64,000 bases of DNA from Chitinimonas taiwanensis DSM 18899 (GTDB lineage: Bacteria; Pseudomonadota; Gammaproteobacteria; Burkholderiales; Chitinimonadaceae). The notes below the pieces were generated by a model that was given only the letters and a program-made list of their open reading frames with translations, did no database searches and was not told the origin of the DNA. A program made the position numbers and the translations under genes. The DNA lies in NCBI RefSeq assembly GCF_900119825.1, contig NZ_FPKR01000001.1, positions 248,001 through 312,000 of the forward strand. The letters are read 5' to 3'. Positions 27,024 through 39,263 of the stretch are shown here, in pieces (position 1 is the first letter of the stretch; the number at the start of each line of letters is the position of its first letter).

Positions 27024-29672
27024 ATGCAGTTCACAAAATCCACCCTGGCCTGGCTGGTTGGCGCAGCCATGCTGGCCGCTTGCGGCAGCGATGAAGACGA
27101 GCAACCCATCCTGACCGGCCGCCTGCTGGATGCGGAAGTGGCCGGCGTGAGCTGGCGCAGCAGCAGTGGCTTGAGCGGCGTGACCAATGCCGGCGGTGAA
27201 TTCAACTTCCGCCCTGGCGATACCGTCAGCTTTCAGATCGGCGGCATCACCCTCGGTAGCGCAAGCGGCGCCGCGACGCTGACACCGAAAGACCTGCTGG
27301 CTGCCAGCAGCCACACCGATCCGCTGGTCTTGAAGCTGGTGCAGCTCTTGACCACGCTGGACCAGGACGGCAATGCCGCGAACGGCATCACCATCAGCGC
27401 AGCCACGCGCAGCGCGCTGGCCAGTGCCGCCACCTTCAGTGCCAGCGCCGATGCCATTCTGGCCGATGTGGTCAGCAAGCTGGCAGCCCGTCAGCTCGAC
27501 ACCAGCAATACCGCGCTGATCAGCGCAGAGGACGCCGAAGCCCATTATCTGGGCAGTCTGGCGCGTGCCGAATCGCTGCAGATATTGGCGGGCATGTCGG
27601 TGCAATCGCTCCTGATTGGCGGCGGCGGCAAGAACTGCTCCTCGTGGAGCAAGAGCAATTGCCTGGGCAGCGGCAGCCGTGCTGAAGTCTGGGCCAATAT
27701 CCTCGCCAAGGATCCCGCCATGGCCGGCCTGAGCGAAGCGGATATCCAGGACCCGGATTTTGACGCCAGCAAGGTGAGCTTCAGCTACAGCGTCACCCAG
27801 GCCAAGGTCGATGCGATTCTGGCCAATCCCCATCTGTCTGCCGATGCCAAGAGCCGCTTCACGACCACCCTGAACGACATGCTGAGCAAGGGCACACTGG
27901 CCCAGCCGGGCGCCTGGCCATTCAATGTGTTTGCCGACGGCAATGCCTTCTACAGCAATGCCAGCGACAACGATTTCTTTGGCTGGCGCGATACGCTGGA
28001 TAACGGCGTGAGCTTCGACCTGACAGCTGACAATGTCGCCAAGCTGCGCGAGGTGGCGTTCGAGAATGCCGATCACAAGGCACAGATCATCCTGATCAGC
28101 GACTATCTGAGCAAAACCCTGCAGCCGAACAGCGGCCTGAGCAGCGCTCAGCTACGCGACGCGGTGAAGGCCACCAAGCTGGATGCAGAGGGCAAGGTGG
28201 CCATTGCCCTGACCGATGGTCTAAACCCGATGGATCTCGCCATCCTGCGCGAAGGTCTGGTGGTACCTAGCGCCCTCAGCCCACGTCGTTATGAGCTGCG
28301 CAGCACCGCCTTCCTGGCCAACCAGGCCAGCCGTGACATCTATGAGCAATTCGTGGCTGCGGCACGCGCCGTGGCCGGCAAGAAGCCCAAGGTGGTGGTG
28401 GTCACCGCCTCGGCGGAAAACCCGTTCTGGGATGCCGACATCAATAGCTACGCGCTCAAGAGCGCCGGTGCCGAGGTGAAATGGCTGCCGATTTCCGGCG
28501 GCTTGCGCAGCGCGTTGGATGCCGGCAAGTGCGATGAAGCCAGCCTGCGCTACACCAGCTACGCCAATACCGGCTCTTATGGCGGCATCTACCACCAGCA
28601 TCTGGTCTTCCCCGATCTGGCCAAGCTGCAAAGCGACTACTGCGCCAATCCGGCCAGCCTGTATACCGCGCTGGAAGAAGCCGATGGCATCTACTTCAGC
28701 GGCGGCGATCAGGCCCGTCACTTGGAAAGCCTGCTCAGCCGCGACAGCCAGGGCAAGCTCACCGTTGCCAGCCCGGAACTGCAAAAGCTGCGGGCACGCT
28801 TTGCCGCCGGCAAGCTGGTGGTATCCGGCACCAGCGCAGGCGCTGCGGTACAAGGCGGTGGTCTGAGCGGCGACAAGACCATCCCGATGCTGGGCGGTGG
28901 CGACAGCTATAACGCGCTCAAACACGGCTTTGCCCAAGGCACAGGCCCGACACCGGATGATGCCGGCACCACCGCCATCCGCTATGCCGAGGGCGGTTTG
29001 GGCTTCTTTGGCCATGGCATCGTGGATACCCACTTCTCCATCCGCACCCGTGAAGGCCGTCTGGTGCGGCTGGCCAAGGACAGTGGCGTACGTTACGGCT
29101 TTGGCCTGGATGAAAACACCGCGCTGGCCACGAGTCAGGTGAAGGCTGGCAAGGTAAGCATGACCGTGCTAGGTGCAGGCGGCGTGTATATCGCAGACGT
29201 GAAGCATGCCAGCGCCAGCGTTAACGGCGCAGGCAGCTATGCCATCAGCGGGGTGCGCACCCACTACCTGACCCAGGGCGACAAGGCGGTACTGGATGTG
29301 GACAGCGGCGAGCTGAGCATTACCCTGCACCCCGCCAAGCGCGCCATGGCCATCGTGGCCAATGCTGTGGCCCCAAGCAATGACACGGTGTTCGAATACG
29401 GCAGCAGCAGCTACCTGACCCTGGCTACCGCCTTGGCGAGCAGCGGTGCCAGCCAGGCGCTGGGCAATACCAGCGCCAGCGCAGGTCAAGCCAGCCCGGT
29501 CTACCAGGCGCGCCTGTACCGCAGCAATGACACCCAGATGGTCAGGGCCGGCGCCCAGGTGGCCTACAGCAACCTGATGCTGGACATTGCCCCGCAAGCC
29601 CTCATCCAGGCTAGCAAGAAGCCGCGTACTGCGGCACGCCTCAGGGAGGGAGGTCGCAGCAGCCGCGACTAA
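27024..29672 (+). CDS. Cyanophycinase-like (peptidase S51) lipoprotein with large N-terminal extension
   Basis: 882 residues with AAGGAG eight bases before the ATG. The signal peptide ends in a lipobox (MLAAC, Cys-20) with Gly next, so it should be an outer-membrane or surface lipoprotein. Residues about 30-75 resemble a repeat found in bacterial lipoproteins (GRLLDAEVAGVSW, GVTNAGGEFNFRPGD). The middle, about 75-430, is unassigned. The C-terminal half has cyanophycinase signatures: ADGIYFSGGDQARHLESLL, VSGTSAGAAVQG with the likely nucleophile Ser near 604, GHGIVDTHFSIRTREGRLVR, and YGFGLDENTAL. Cyanophycinases cleave beta-Asp-Arg dipeptides from cyanophycin. Here a secreted enzyme using external polymer or peptides is inferred. 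No cyanophycin synthetase is in the window. Confidence 0.8.
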   Translation: MQFTKSTLAWLVGAAMLAACGSDEDEQPILTGRLLDAEVAGVSWRSSSGLSGVTNAGGEFNFRPGDTVSFQIGGITLGSASGAATLTPKDLLAASSHTDPLVLKLVQLLTTLDQDGNAANGITISAATRSALASAATFSASADAILADVVSKLAARQLDTSNTALISAEDAEAHYLGSLARAESLQILAGMSVQSLLIGGGGKNCSSWSKSNCLGSGSRAEVWANILAKDPAMAGLSEADIQDPDFDASKVSFSYSVTQAKVDAILANPHLSADAKSRFTTTLNDMLSKGTLAQPGAWPFNVFADGNAFYSNASDNDFFGWRDTLDNGVSFDLTADNVAKLREVAFENADHKAQIILISDYLSKTLQPNSGLSSAQLRDAVKATKLDAEGKVAIALTDGLNPMDLAILREGLVVPSALSPRRYELRSTAFLANQASRDIYEQFVAAARAVAGKKPKVVVVTASAENPFWDADINSYALKSAGAEVKWLPISGGLRSALDAGKCDEASLRYTSYANTGSYGGIYHQHLVFPDLAKLQSDYCANPASLYTALEEADGIYFSGGDQARHLESLLSRDSQGKLTVASPELQKLRARFAAGKLVVSGTSAGAAVQGGGLSGDKTIPMLGGGDSYNALKHGFAQGTGPTPDDAGTTAIRYAEGGLGFFGHGIVDTHFSIRTREGRLVRLAKDSGVRYGFGLDENTALATSQVKAGKVSMTVLGAGGVYIADVKHASASVNGAGSYAISGVRTHYLTQGDKAVLDVDSGELSITLHPAKRAMAIVANAVAPSNDTVFEYGSSSYLTLATALASSGASQALGNTSASAGQASPVYQARLYRSNDTQMVRAGAQVAYSNLMLDIAPQALIQASKKPRTAARLREGGRSSRD

Positions 29673-29696
29673 GCCGTTTTGGTCGTGTTGCAGCAA

Positions 29697-29723
29697 GCCC
29701 CGCCACGCGGCGGGGCTTTTTTA
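29697..29723 (+). terminator. Intrinsic terminator after cyanophycinase-like gene
   Basis: GCCCCGCC (29697-29704), ACGC loop, GGCGGGGC (29709-29716), then six T residues. Confidence 0.92.
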
Positions 29724-29782
29724 TGCCTAAGCTCAACAAACGTGCAGACTGACTGATAGCAGCACTACTTGCGAGGAAATCC

Positions 29783-30568
29783 GTGCGCCTGTTGCAAACC
29801 ACCCTGCGCATCACGCTGATCACCCTGTTGCTATTCGCTACGGCACAGGCCGGGGAACGGCTGCGCATCGCCACCGGCGAGCTGCCGCCCTATGCGACCG
29901 AGGCGCGCGCCGATAAGGGCATTGCGCTGAGCATCGTGCGGCGCGCCTTCGAGCTGGCCGGTTACCAAGTCGAGTATGTGTTCATGCCCTGGAACCGTAC
30001 GCTGGAAGAAAGCCGCGGTGGGCGCTGGGACGGCACCGCCTACTGGGGCTACAAGGCCGAGCGCGAGAAGGATTTCTGGCTCAGCGACAATGTGCTGACC
30101 GAGCAGTGGGTGTTCCTGTATCGCCAGCCGCTCAAATTCGACTGGCGCGAGATGGCCGACCTCAAACCCTGGCGGGTGGCGGCGATACGCAACTACACCT
30201 ACACGCCGGAATTCCATGCCCTGGTCGAGCGCGGTGTACTGAATGTGGACTGGACGCCCGACGACCTGGCCGCGCTGAAGAAGCTGCTGGCGCGCCGTGT
30301 CGATGTGGTGCCGATCGAGCGCAACGTGGCGTGTGATCTGCTCAGCCACCATTTCAAGGCCAGCCAGACTGCCAGCCTGCGTGTGCATCCGCAGCTGATG
30401 ACCCCCAACTTCACCACCCATCTGATGCTGCCACGCAGCCTGGCGCAAAGCGCCGAGCGCATGGCCGCCTTCAACCGCGGACTGGCCCAGCTGCGCCGCT
30501 CGGGCGAATACGGTCGCCTGCTCAACCAGGTGAGCTGCCCGGCCGGCTTTGTACCGGCCGCGGGCTAG
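29783..30568 (+). CDS. Periplasmic solute-binding protein (family 3-like), orphan
   Basis: 261 residues from a GTG start at 29783 with GAGGA five bases upstream. A signal peptide (MRLLQTTLRITLITLLLFAT, then AQAGE) is followed by LRIATGELPPYATEARADKG, the usual first strand of amino-acid type binding proteins, and YQVEYVFMPWNRTLEESRGG and RWDGTAYWGY. It should bind a small molecule in the periplasm. No permease or ATPase gene adjoins it, so transport partners or a signalling role are unknown. It follows the secreted cyanophycinase-like gene, which could supply dipeptides, but a terminator separates the two. It is convergent with rng, with 36 bp between and no clear terminator there. Confidence 0.82.
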   Translation: MRLLQTTLRITLITLLLFATAQAGERLRIATGELPPYATEARADKGIALSIVRRAFELAGYQVEYVFMPWNRTLEESRGGRWDGTAYWGYKAEREKDFWLSDNVLTEQWVFLYRQPLKFDWREMADLKPWRVAAIRNYTYTPEFHALVERGVLNVDWTPDDLAALKKLLARRVDVVPIERNVACDLLSHHFKASQTASLRVHPQLMTPNFTTHLMLPRSLAQSAERMAAFNRGLAQLRRSGEYGRLLNQVSCPAGFVPAAG

Positions 30569-30604
30569 CGCCGCTGCACCCGCCAGCAGACAGGTGAGCC
30601 GGCC

Positions 30605-32062
30605 CTAGACCAGGATCACATCGTACTGCTCCTGGGTGTAAGCGCTTTCCACCTGCAGGGAAATCGGCTTGCCGATGAAGTCGGCCAGCATGGCCAGATT
30701 CGCGCTTTCCTCGTCGAGAAACATATCGATGACGGTCTGGCTGGCCAGAATCCGGTATTCCTTGGCATTGAACTGGCGCGCCTCGCGCAGGATCTCGCGC
30801 AGGATTTCATAGCAGGCGGTTTGCGCAGTCTTGATCTCGCCGCGCCCCTGGCAGACCGGGCAGGGTTCGCACAGAATGTGGGCAAGACTCTCACGCGTGC
30901 GCTTGCGCGTAATTTCCACGAGGCCCAGCGAGGTGAAACCGGATACCGTCACCTTGGTGCGGTCCTTGCTCATCGCCTTGTGCAGCTCGTGCAGCACCTG
31001 CTCGCGGTGCTCGGCATTATCCATATCGATGAAGTCGACGATGATGATGCCGCCCAGATTGCGCAGGCGCAGTTGGCGCGCAATCACCTGGGTCGCTTCC
31101 AGATTGGTCTTGAAGATCGTGTCGTCGAACGAGCGGGTACCCACGAAGCCGCCGGTATTCACATCGATGGTAGTCATCGCCTCGGTCTGGTCGATGATCA
31201 GATAGCCGCCGAATTTCAGATTCACCCGGCGCGCCAGCGCGCGCTCGATCTCGGCCTCCACGCCATGCATCTCGAACACCGGCCGTTCGCCCAGATAGTG
31301 CTCAAGCCGTGGCGCGACATTGGTCACGAAGGCCTCGGCGAACTCGCTCATCTTCTGGAAGGTTTCACGTGAATCGACCACCACCTTCTGGGTCTCGTCG
31401 CGCACGATATCGCGCAGCACGCGCATGGCCAGATTCAGGTCCTGATAGAGCATGGACTTGGGCGGCAGGGTCTTGGCTTTTTGCTTGAGGTCGGCCCAGA
31501 TCAGGCTCAGGTATTCCACGTCGGCACGCAGCTCGTCTTCCGAGGCATGCTCGGCCGAGGTGCGGATGATGTAGCCGCCGTGCTCGTCCCCGGGTGGCAG
31601 CATCTTCAAGAGGCGCTCGCGCAGGTGTTCGCGCCCCACACCGTGCTCGATGCGCTGGCTGACACCGATATGGTGTTCCTGGGGCAGGAAGACCAGGAAG
31701 CGCCCGGCAATGCTGATCTGCGTGGACAGGCGTGCGCCCTTGGTGCCAATCGGGTCCTTGATCACCTGCACCATCACGCTCTGGCCTTCGTACATCAGCC
31801 TTTCAATGCGCTGCGGCTCGCTCGGGTGCTGGCGCTGCTCGATCACATCGGCAATATGCAGAAAGGCCGCGCGTTCGAGACCGATCTCGATAAAGGCCGA
31901 CTGCATGCCCGGCAGCACGCGTTTGACCACGCCCAGATAGACATTGCCAACAATGCCGCGCTGAGCAGTACGCTCGATATGCAGTTCCTGGACGACGCCC
32001 TCTTCAGTCACCGCCACCCGCGTTTCCTGCGGGGTGACGTTGATCAGGATATGTTCTTTCAT
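30605..32062 (-). CDS. rng: Ribonuclease G
   Basis: 485 residues from the ATG at 32062; the upstream extension of the frame is not conserved. MKEHILINVTPQETRVAV, VVQELHIERTAQRGIVGNVY and RVLPGMQSAFIEIGLERAAF match RNase G of E. coli (489 residues). An S1 domain is split around residues 35-130. The catalytic region has TTIDVNTGGFVGTRS and IIIVDFIDMDN with the metal-binding Asp residues, and the zinc-link CEPCPVCQGRG is present. RNase G is an endonuclease that acts on AU-rich sites at 5'-monophosphate RNA and matures 16S rRNA. There is no long C-terminal scaffold, which separates it from RNase E. A parS-like motif lies inside it at 31362. Confidence 0.95.
   Translation of the reverse strand: MKEHILINVTPQETRVAVTEEGVVQELHIERTAQRGIVGNVYLGVVKRVLPGMQSAFIEIGLERAAFLHIADVIEQRQHPSEPQRIERLMYEGQSVMVQVIKDPIGTKGARLSTQISIAGRFLVFLPQEHHIGVSQRIEHGVGREHLRERLLKMLPPGDEHGGYIIRTSAEHASEDELRADVEYLSLIWADLKQKAKTLPPKSMLYQDLNLAMRVLRDIVRDETQKVVVDSRETFQKMSEFAEAFVTNVAPRLEHYLGERPVFEMHGVEAEIERALARRVNLKFGGYLIIDQTEAMTTIDVNTGGFVGTRSFDDTIFKTNLEATQVIARQLRLRNLGGIIIVDFIDMDNAEHREQVLHELHKAMSKDRTKVTVSGFTSLGLVEITRKRTRESLAHILCEPCPVCQGRGEIKTAQTACYEILREILREARQFNAKEYRILASQTVIDMFLDEESANLAMLADFIGKPISLQVESAYTQEQYDVILV
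31362..31375 (+). promoter_or_regulatory. parS-like site 2 inside rng (GTTTCACGTGAATC)
   Basis: One mismatch from GTTTCACGTGAAAC, with an intact CACGTG centre. Located in coding sequence for the SRETFQ region. Confidence 0.3.
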
Positions 32063-32081
32063 GCGCTTGTTCCGAAAATGT

Positions 32082-32119
32082 GTACCGCAGCACACGCCTC
32101 CCCGCATGTGCTGAGGTAC
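32082..32119. repeat. Inverted repeat between holA and rng
   Basis: GTACC with GCAGCACA (32082-32094) pairs imperfectly with TGTGCTG, A, GGTAC (32107-32119). It lies between the holA stop and the rng start in the transcribed direction. The following T tract (ATTTTC on the minus strand) is short, so it may be a weak terminator or an mRNA stability element. Confidence 0.5.
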
Positions 32120-32139
32120 AAAATTTCAGGCCCGCCCGG

Positions 32140-33153
32140 CTAGCGCCCCTGCGGCATCAGCCGCATGCCAAGCTTGAGCAACTCTTCCCAGGCATCGCCT
32201 TGCCCCACGCCCTTGATGATGCGATCGATCTCGGCCGCGTGGGCCAGGGCGGCTTTCAGCTGGCTGGCTTTCAGGCGGTCCAGCGCCTGTGGGTAGCGCT
32301 TCTGCTTATCGCCCCAGACGCGGTTCTCGCGGTACAGCTGCTGCAGATTAGCGCCATTGGCACGCCCAAGGCCGACTTTTAAAAGCGCGCGCACCTCGTC
32401 GGCCAGCGCCCACAGCACCAGCACCGGTGCTTCGCCCTCACCCTGCAAACCGGCCAGCATGCGCGCCAGACGGCCGGCATCCCCGGCGATCAGCGCCTCA
32501 CCCAGGCCCCACACATCGTAGCGTGCCACATTGGCCACCGCCGCCTGCAGATCATCCAGGCTCAGCTCACCCGCCGGGTGCAGCAACGACAGCTTGTCGA
32601 TTTCCTGCTTAGCCGCCAGCAGATTGCCCTCAACACGGGCAACCAGATACTCCATCGCCTCGCTGCTCAGGCGCTGCTGCTGACGCTGCAGGCGTTCGGC
32701 AATCCAGCCGGGCAGGGCATCGCGGTTTATGGCTGGGCAGGCAATCACCGCACCGGCGTTCTCCAGCGCGGTGAACCACTTGGACGATAGCTGCGGCTTG
32801 TCGAGCTTGGGCAATTGCACCAACAGCACATTGTCGCTCGGTGCGCTGGCGGCATAGCTCTGCAGGGCCTCCCCACCTTCGCTGCCCGGCTTGCCATTCG
32901 GCACGCGCAGCTCGATCAGTTTTTGTTCGGCAAATAGCGAGATGGCCTGGCCGGAGGCGGCCAGTTCAGCCCATTTGAAGCCCGATTCGACCGTCAGCAC
33001 CTGGCGTTCGGCAAAACCCTGCTGGCGCGCGGCATCGCGAATGGCCTGCGCGGCTTCCAGCGCCACCAGCGCCTCTTCGCCGTGCACGACATAGATGGGC
33101 AGCAGACGCGCTTTGTTCAGATGGGCGGCCAGCTCGGCCGGGCGCAGCTGCAT
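32140..33153 (-). CDS. holA: DNA polymerase III, delta subunit
   Basis: 337 residues. MQLRPAELAAHLNKARLLPI and YVVHGEEALVALEAAQAIRD are the usual HolA start, with LPKLDKPQLSSKWFTALENA and RVEGNLLAAKQEIDKLSLL later. It is the clamp-loader subunit that opens the beta sliding clamp. Its ATG shares one base with the lptE TAA stop (TAATG), implying translational coupling. The lptE-holA pair beside leuS is a common proteobacterial arrangement. Confidence 0.95.
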   Translation of the reverse strand: MQLRPAELAAHLNKARLLPIYVVHGEEALVALEAAQAIRDAARQQGFAERQVLTVESGFKWAELAASGQAISLFAEQKLIELRVPNGKPGSEGGEALQSYAASAPSDNVLLVQLPKLDKPQLSSKWFTALENAGAVIACPAINRDALPGWIAERLQRQQQRLSSEAMEYLVARVEGNLLAAKQEIDKLSLLHPAGELSLDDLQAAVANVARYDVWGLGEALIAGDAGRLARMLAGLQGEGEAPVLVLWALADEVRALLKVGLGRANGANLQQLYRENRVWGDKQKRYPQALDRLKASQLKAALAHAAEIDRIIKGVGQGDAWEELLKLGMRLMPQGR

Positions 33154-33677
33154 TATTTGCCCGGCACCGGCGTGGCCGGCGCCGCTTGCGGCTTGAGCGC
33201 GGCGAGGCGACGGATGATCTGCTGGGCAGCATCGTGATGCATATCGCGTAGCAAGGCCTTTTCCTCGGCCGCCTTGCCCAGCACATTGCTCTCGTCAAAC
33301 GAGTAATCACGGCGCAGGGTCAGCTCGGTCGGTGCTATCCAGTCACGACCGGACTGGCTCAGGTGGAAACGCGCGCGGTAGACGAGCTGGTATTCAACCA
33401 CCCGGCCCGACTTGTTCACGGTCAGGATCTGCTTGTCCACCGACTCACTGTCCACCACCAGGCTGGCTTCGGCCGCATTGGCCGGCAGCAGGGTCAGATC
33501 GGGGCGCAACGAGAGCTGGCGCTGCAAAGCCTCGCCCAAGCCGGTCAGGGGCGCCTGCAGATGCAGGCTGGCAAAGGCCAGCGGCGTGCTCTGCCCCATG
33601 CCGCGCAGATGAAAACCGCAGGCGGAGAGCAGACTGACAAGGCTGAGCATTACAAGGCGAAAGCGCATGGGACCCAT
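33153..33677 (-). CDS. lptE: LPS-assembly lipoprotein LptE
   Basis: 174 residues (171 if Met-4 is the start; neither has a convincing ribosome binding site). The signal peptide ends LSAC followed by GFHLRG, the hallmark of LptE after lipid attachment. SLRPDLTLLPANAAEASLVV and VDKQILTVNKSGRVVEYQL follow, and the C-terminus has DYSFDESNVLGKAAEEKALL. LptE plugs the LptD outer-membrane barrel for LPS delivery. It overlaps holA by one base. A 98-bp gap and an unknown lipoprotein gene separate it from leuS, whereas in many relatives leuS and lptE are adjacent. Confidence 0.93.
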   Translation of the reverse strand: MGPMRFRLVMLSLVSLLSACGFHLRGMGQSTPLAFASLHLQAPLTGLGEALQRQLSLRPDLTLLPANAAEASLVVDSESVDKQILTVNKSGRVVEYQLVYRARFHLSQSGRDWIAPTELTLRRDYSFDESNVLGKAAEEKALLRDMHHDAAQQIIRRLAALKPQAAPATPVPGK

Positions 33678-33775
33678 CTATTCAGAACAGCGTGACAAAA
33701 GGGCATTGCCCAGACCGGGCCGAGTATAGGCAGTCGGGCCGGTCAAGGCGATATGGGCTTGTGCTGAGGCCCGCA

Positions 33776-34579
33776 TCAGCAGGACAGCAGCCCAGCAATG
33801 CAGGGCGTGTTTTTCCAGCCGTGCAGCAGATGATCTTCGCGCTGCAGCGTGCGCATCAACAAGGCGAACGCGGCAAAGCGGCGCTGCTGCTGTAGCTCGT
33901 GCTGCGCCCGGGGCCAAAGCGTGCCGCCGTCCTGTAACCAGTCCATGCAGCCTTGCAGACTGCCCTGCTCGGTATATAGGCACCAGCCCATGTCCACCGG
34001 CAAGCGGCTCGCCTGCCCGGCATCAAGCAGCACATCGCGCTGGCCGCGCAACTGCCAGGTGTGCGATTGGCCCGCATACTGCCAGTGCAGCTGCTCGGGT
34101 TGCTGGTAATCAAAGCGGAAACGTTCCTGAGCGCCGCCTTGCTGGCTGGTGCAGATCAGCTCGGCACGCAGGAACTGCGCCGCACCCTGGCGGTTCAGCA
34201 TGGCATAGCTGCGCTCTTGCCGCTGCTCGCAGTCCCAGTTACTGAGCAAACCGCCGGGCTGGCGCAGGGCCAGTTGAAACTGCCAGCGCTTTTCATCCCG
34301 CCCCTGCTCGATCTGGATAGACGATGACTGGCCAGACCCGATCTGCACACCACTGTGCAGGCCCGCCACACTGGGCTTGTCGAGCTGACGCACCGTCAGC
34401 TGGTAGTCACAGGCCGCCAGCTGCAAGTCACCGTTCTGGTCTGAGGCCGTGAAGCTGGCCGGACAGGTAAGCAACGTGGCCTGCACCTCGACGGGCAGTC
34501 GCAGGCTGATGGTTTGGACGCTCTGGCAGGCGGACAGCAGCATGAGGGCCAGCAGGGCTGAGCACAGCTTGAGAGGCAT
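33776..34579 (-). CDS. Cysteine-rich lipoprotein of unknown function between leuS and lptE
   Basis: 267 residues from the ATG at 34579; an upstream start would add 24 unlikely residues. It begins MPLKLCSALLALMLLSAC, a clear lipoprotein signal with Cys-18 and Gln next, pointing to the outer membrane. The mature part has about nine further cysteines (LLTCPAS, LAACDYQ, NWDCEQ, LICTSQ, GWCLYT, QGCMDW and others), suggesting disulfides in the periplasm. I do not recognise the family. It lies on the same strand between leuS and lptE, with a strong terminator from leuS just upstream, so it must have its own promoter or rely on readthrough. The position next to LptE makes an envelope role plausible but unproven. 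Confidence 0.7.
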   Translation of the reverse strand: MPLKLCSALLALMLLSACQSVQTISLRLPVEVQATLLTCPASFTASDQNGDLQLAACDYQLTVRQLDKPSVAGLHSGVQIGSGQSSSIQIEQGRDEKRWQFQLALRQPGGLLSNWDCEQRQERSYAMLNRQGAAQFLRAELICTSQQGGAQERFRFDYQQPEQLHWQYAGQSHTWQLRGQRDVLLDAGQASRLPVDMGWCLYTEQGSLQGCMDWLQDGGTLWPRAQHELQQQRRFAAFALLMRTLQREDHLLHGWKNTPCIAGLLSC

Positions 34580-34608
34580 GGGACGCGGTCCTGATCGGCA
34601 CAGGCTGG

Positions 34609-34643
34609 AAAAACACGGTCGGCCGCGTCGCAACGCGGCCGAC
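34609..34643 (-). terminator. Intrinsic terminator after leuS
   Basis: GTCGGCCGCG (34618-34627) pairs perfectly with CGCGGCCGAC (34634-34643). On the minus strand CGTG and five T residues follow. It separates leuS from the lipoprotein, lptE and holA genes. Confidence 0.75.
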
Positions 34644-34658
34644 ATTGCCAAGGGCGGC

Positions 34659-38245
<3,587 letters not shown>

Positions 38246-38265
38246 GCCCGGCTCGCTTCCATAAG

Positions 38266-38296
38266 AAAACGGCAGCCTGGGCTGCCGTTTTGCTTT
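38266..38296. terminator. Bidirectional terminator between FecR gene and rlpA
   Basis: AAAACGGCAGC (38266-38276), CTGG loop, GCTGCCGTTTT (38281-38291), then GCTTT. It can end both the plus-strand FecR gene and the minus-strand mre operon. Confidence 0.88.
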
Positions 38297-38312
38297 GCGC
38301 TACTGCGCCGCG

Positions 38313-39263
38313 TCAACGCACCACCACCGCGCGCACATCGCCGCTGGCAATGATGCGGTCGGCCATGGCCTGTGCCTGCTTACGGTCGGGATAGGGGCCA
38401 AGGCGCACGCGCCAGACACCGGCACCCTCGGCCAGCGCGGGCGCGCTGTCTAGCCAGCCCAATGCGGCGCTGACCTTGCTGCGAAAGCTTTCCGCCGCCG
38501 ACTGGGTGGCGAAGGCGCCCAGCTGCACCCAGCGGATGGCGGCATTGCCATCGGCCTGCGCCACGGCGGGCAGCGCAGGCGCAGGTGGCGGGCTGCTTTC
38601 GGTATTTTCCGGCTTGGCCTGCAGCTCGGCGGCGGCCACGGTTTCGCCCGGCTGCAGCGACTCGACCTTCACCTTGGCACTGCCCAGATTGTGAAAGCCT
38701 AGCCGATAGGCGGCCGCGTAGGACAGATCAATCTCACGCCCCTTGTGGAAGGGGCCGCGGTCATTGACCCGCACCACCACCGCCTTGCCGTTGGCCAGAT
38801 TGGTCACCCGCGCATAGCTAGGAATCGGCAGCAGCGGGTGGGCGGCGCTGAGCCGGAACATATCGTAGGGTTCGCCGCTGGCGGTACGTTTCCCGTGAAA
38901 CTTCTTGCCATACCAGGACGCACGCCCCTCGGCGCTGTAGTCGCCATATTGCTTGAGCGGCGCATAGCTGCGCCCCAGCGCGCGGTAAGGCCGATTCGCA
39001 TAGCGGTGCAGCGGTTCGGCCTTCACCTCGGGCTCCTGCAGGGCGTCCAGATCATAGGGCACGGCCAGGATGGGGCCATCGTCCTGGTAGTAGCCCCCCA
39101 TCTGCTGGGGAATCTGCTCAGGTTTGGCTGGGAGCAGGGCAGGCTTGGTGGGCTCAGTCGGCTTGCTGGCCGGCGACACGGGCAGACGCGGCGCCGGGCT
39201 GGGCAGTTGACTGGCACAGCCGGCCAGCAGCAAGAGCGGCAGTAGGTAAGGGTAGATCTTCAA
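38313..39263 (-). CDS. rlpA: Septal ring lytic transglycosylase RlpA, lipoprotein
   Basis: 316 residues. Signal MKIYPYLLPLLLLAGC with lipid Cys-16, Pro-rich linker, then the double-psi beta-barrel: GRASWYGKKFHGKRTASGEP, YARVTNLANGKAVVVRVNDR and GPFHKGREIDLSYAAAYRLG, which includes the Asp of NDRGPF usual for active enzymes. The C-terminal SPOR domain runs WVQLGAFATQSAAESFRSKV to the end. It cleaves denuded peptidoglycan strands, often at the septum. Start overlaps the rodA stop (ATGA). Last gene of the mre operon, followed by the bidirectional terminator. A parS-like motif at 38888 lies in its coding region. Confidence 0.95.
   Translation of the reverse strand: MKIYPYLLPLLLLAGCASQLPSPAPRLPVSPASKPTEPTKPALLPAKPEQIPQQMGGYYQDDGPILAVPYDLDALQEPEVKAEPLHRYANRPYRALGRSYAPLKQYGDYSAEGRASWYGKKFHGKRTASGEPYDMFRLSAAHPLLPIPSYARVTNLANGKAVVVRVNDRGPFHKGREIDLSYAAAYRLGFHNLGSAKVKVESLQPGETVAAAELQAKPENTESSPPPAPALPAVAQADGNAAIRWVQLGAFATQSAAESFRSKVSAALGWLDSAPALAEGAGVWRVRLGPYPDRKQAQAMADRIIASGDVRAVVVR
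38888..38901 (+). promoter_or_regulatory. parS-like site 3 inside rlpA (GTTTCCCGTGAAAC)
   Basis: One mismatch from GTTTCACGTGAAAC, at the A of the centre. Located in the FHGKRT coding segment. Confidence 0.3.
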
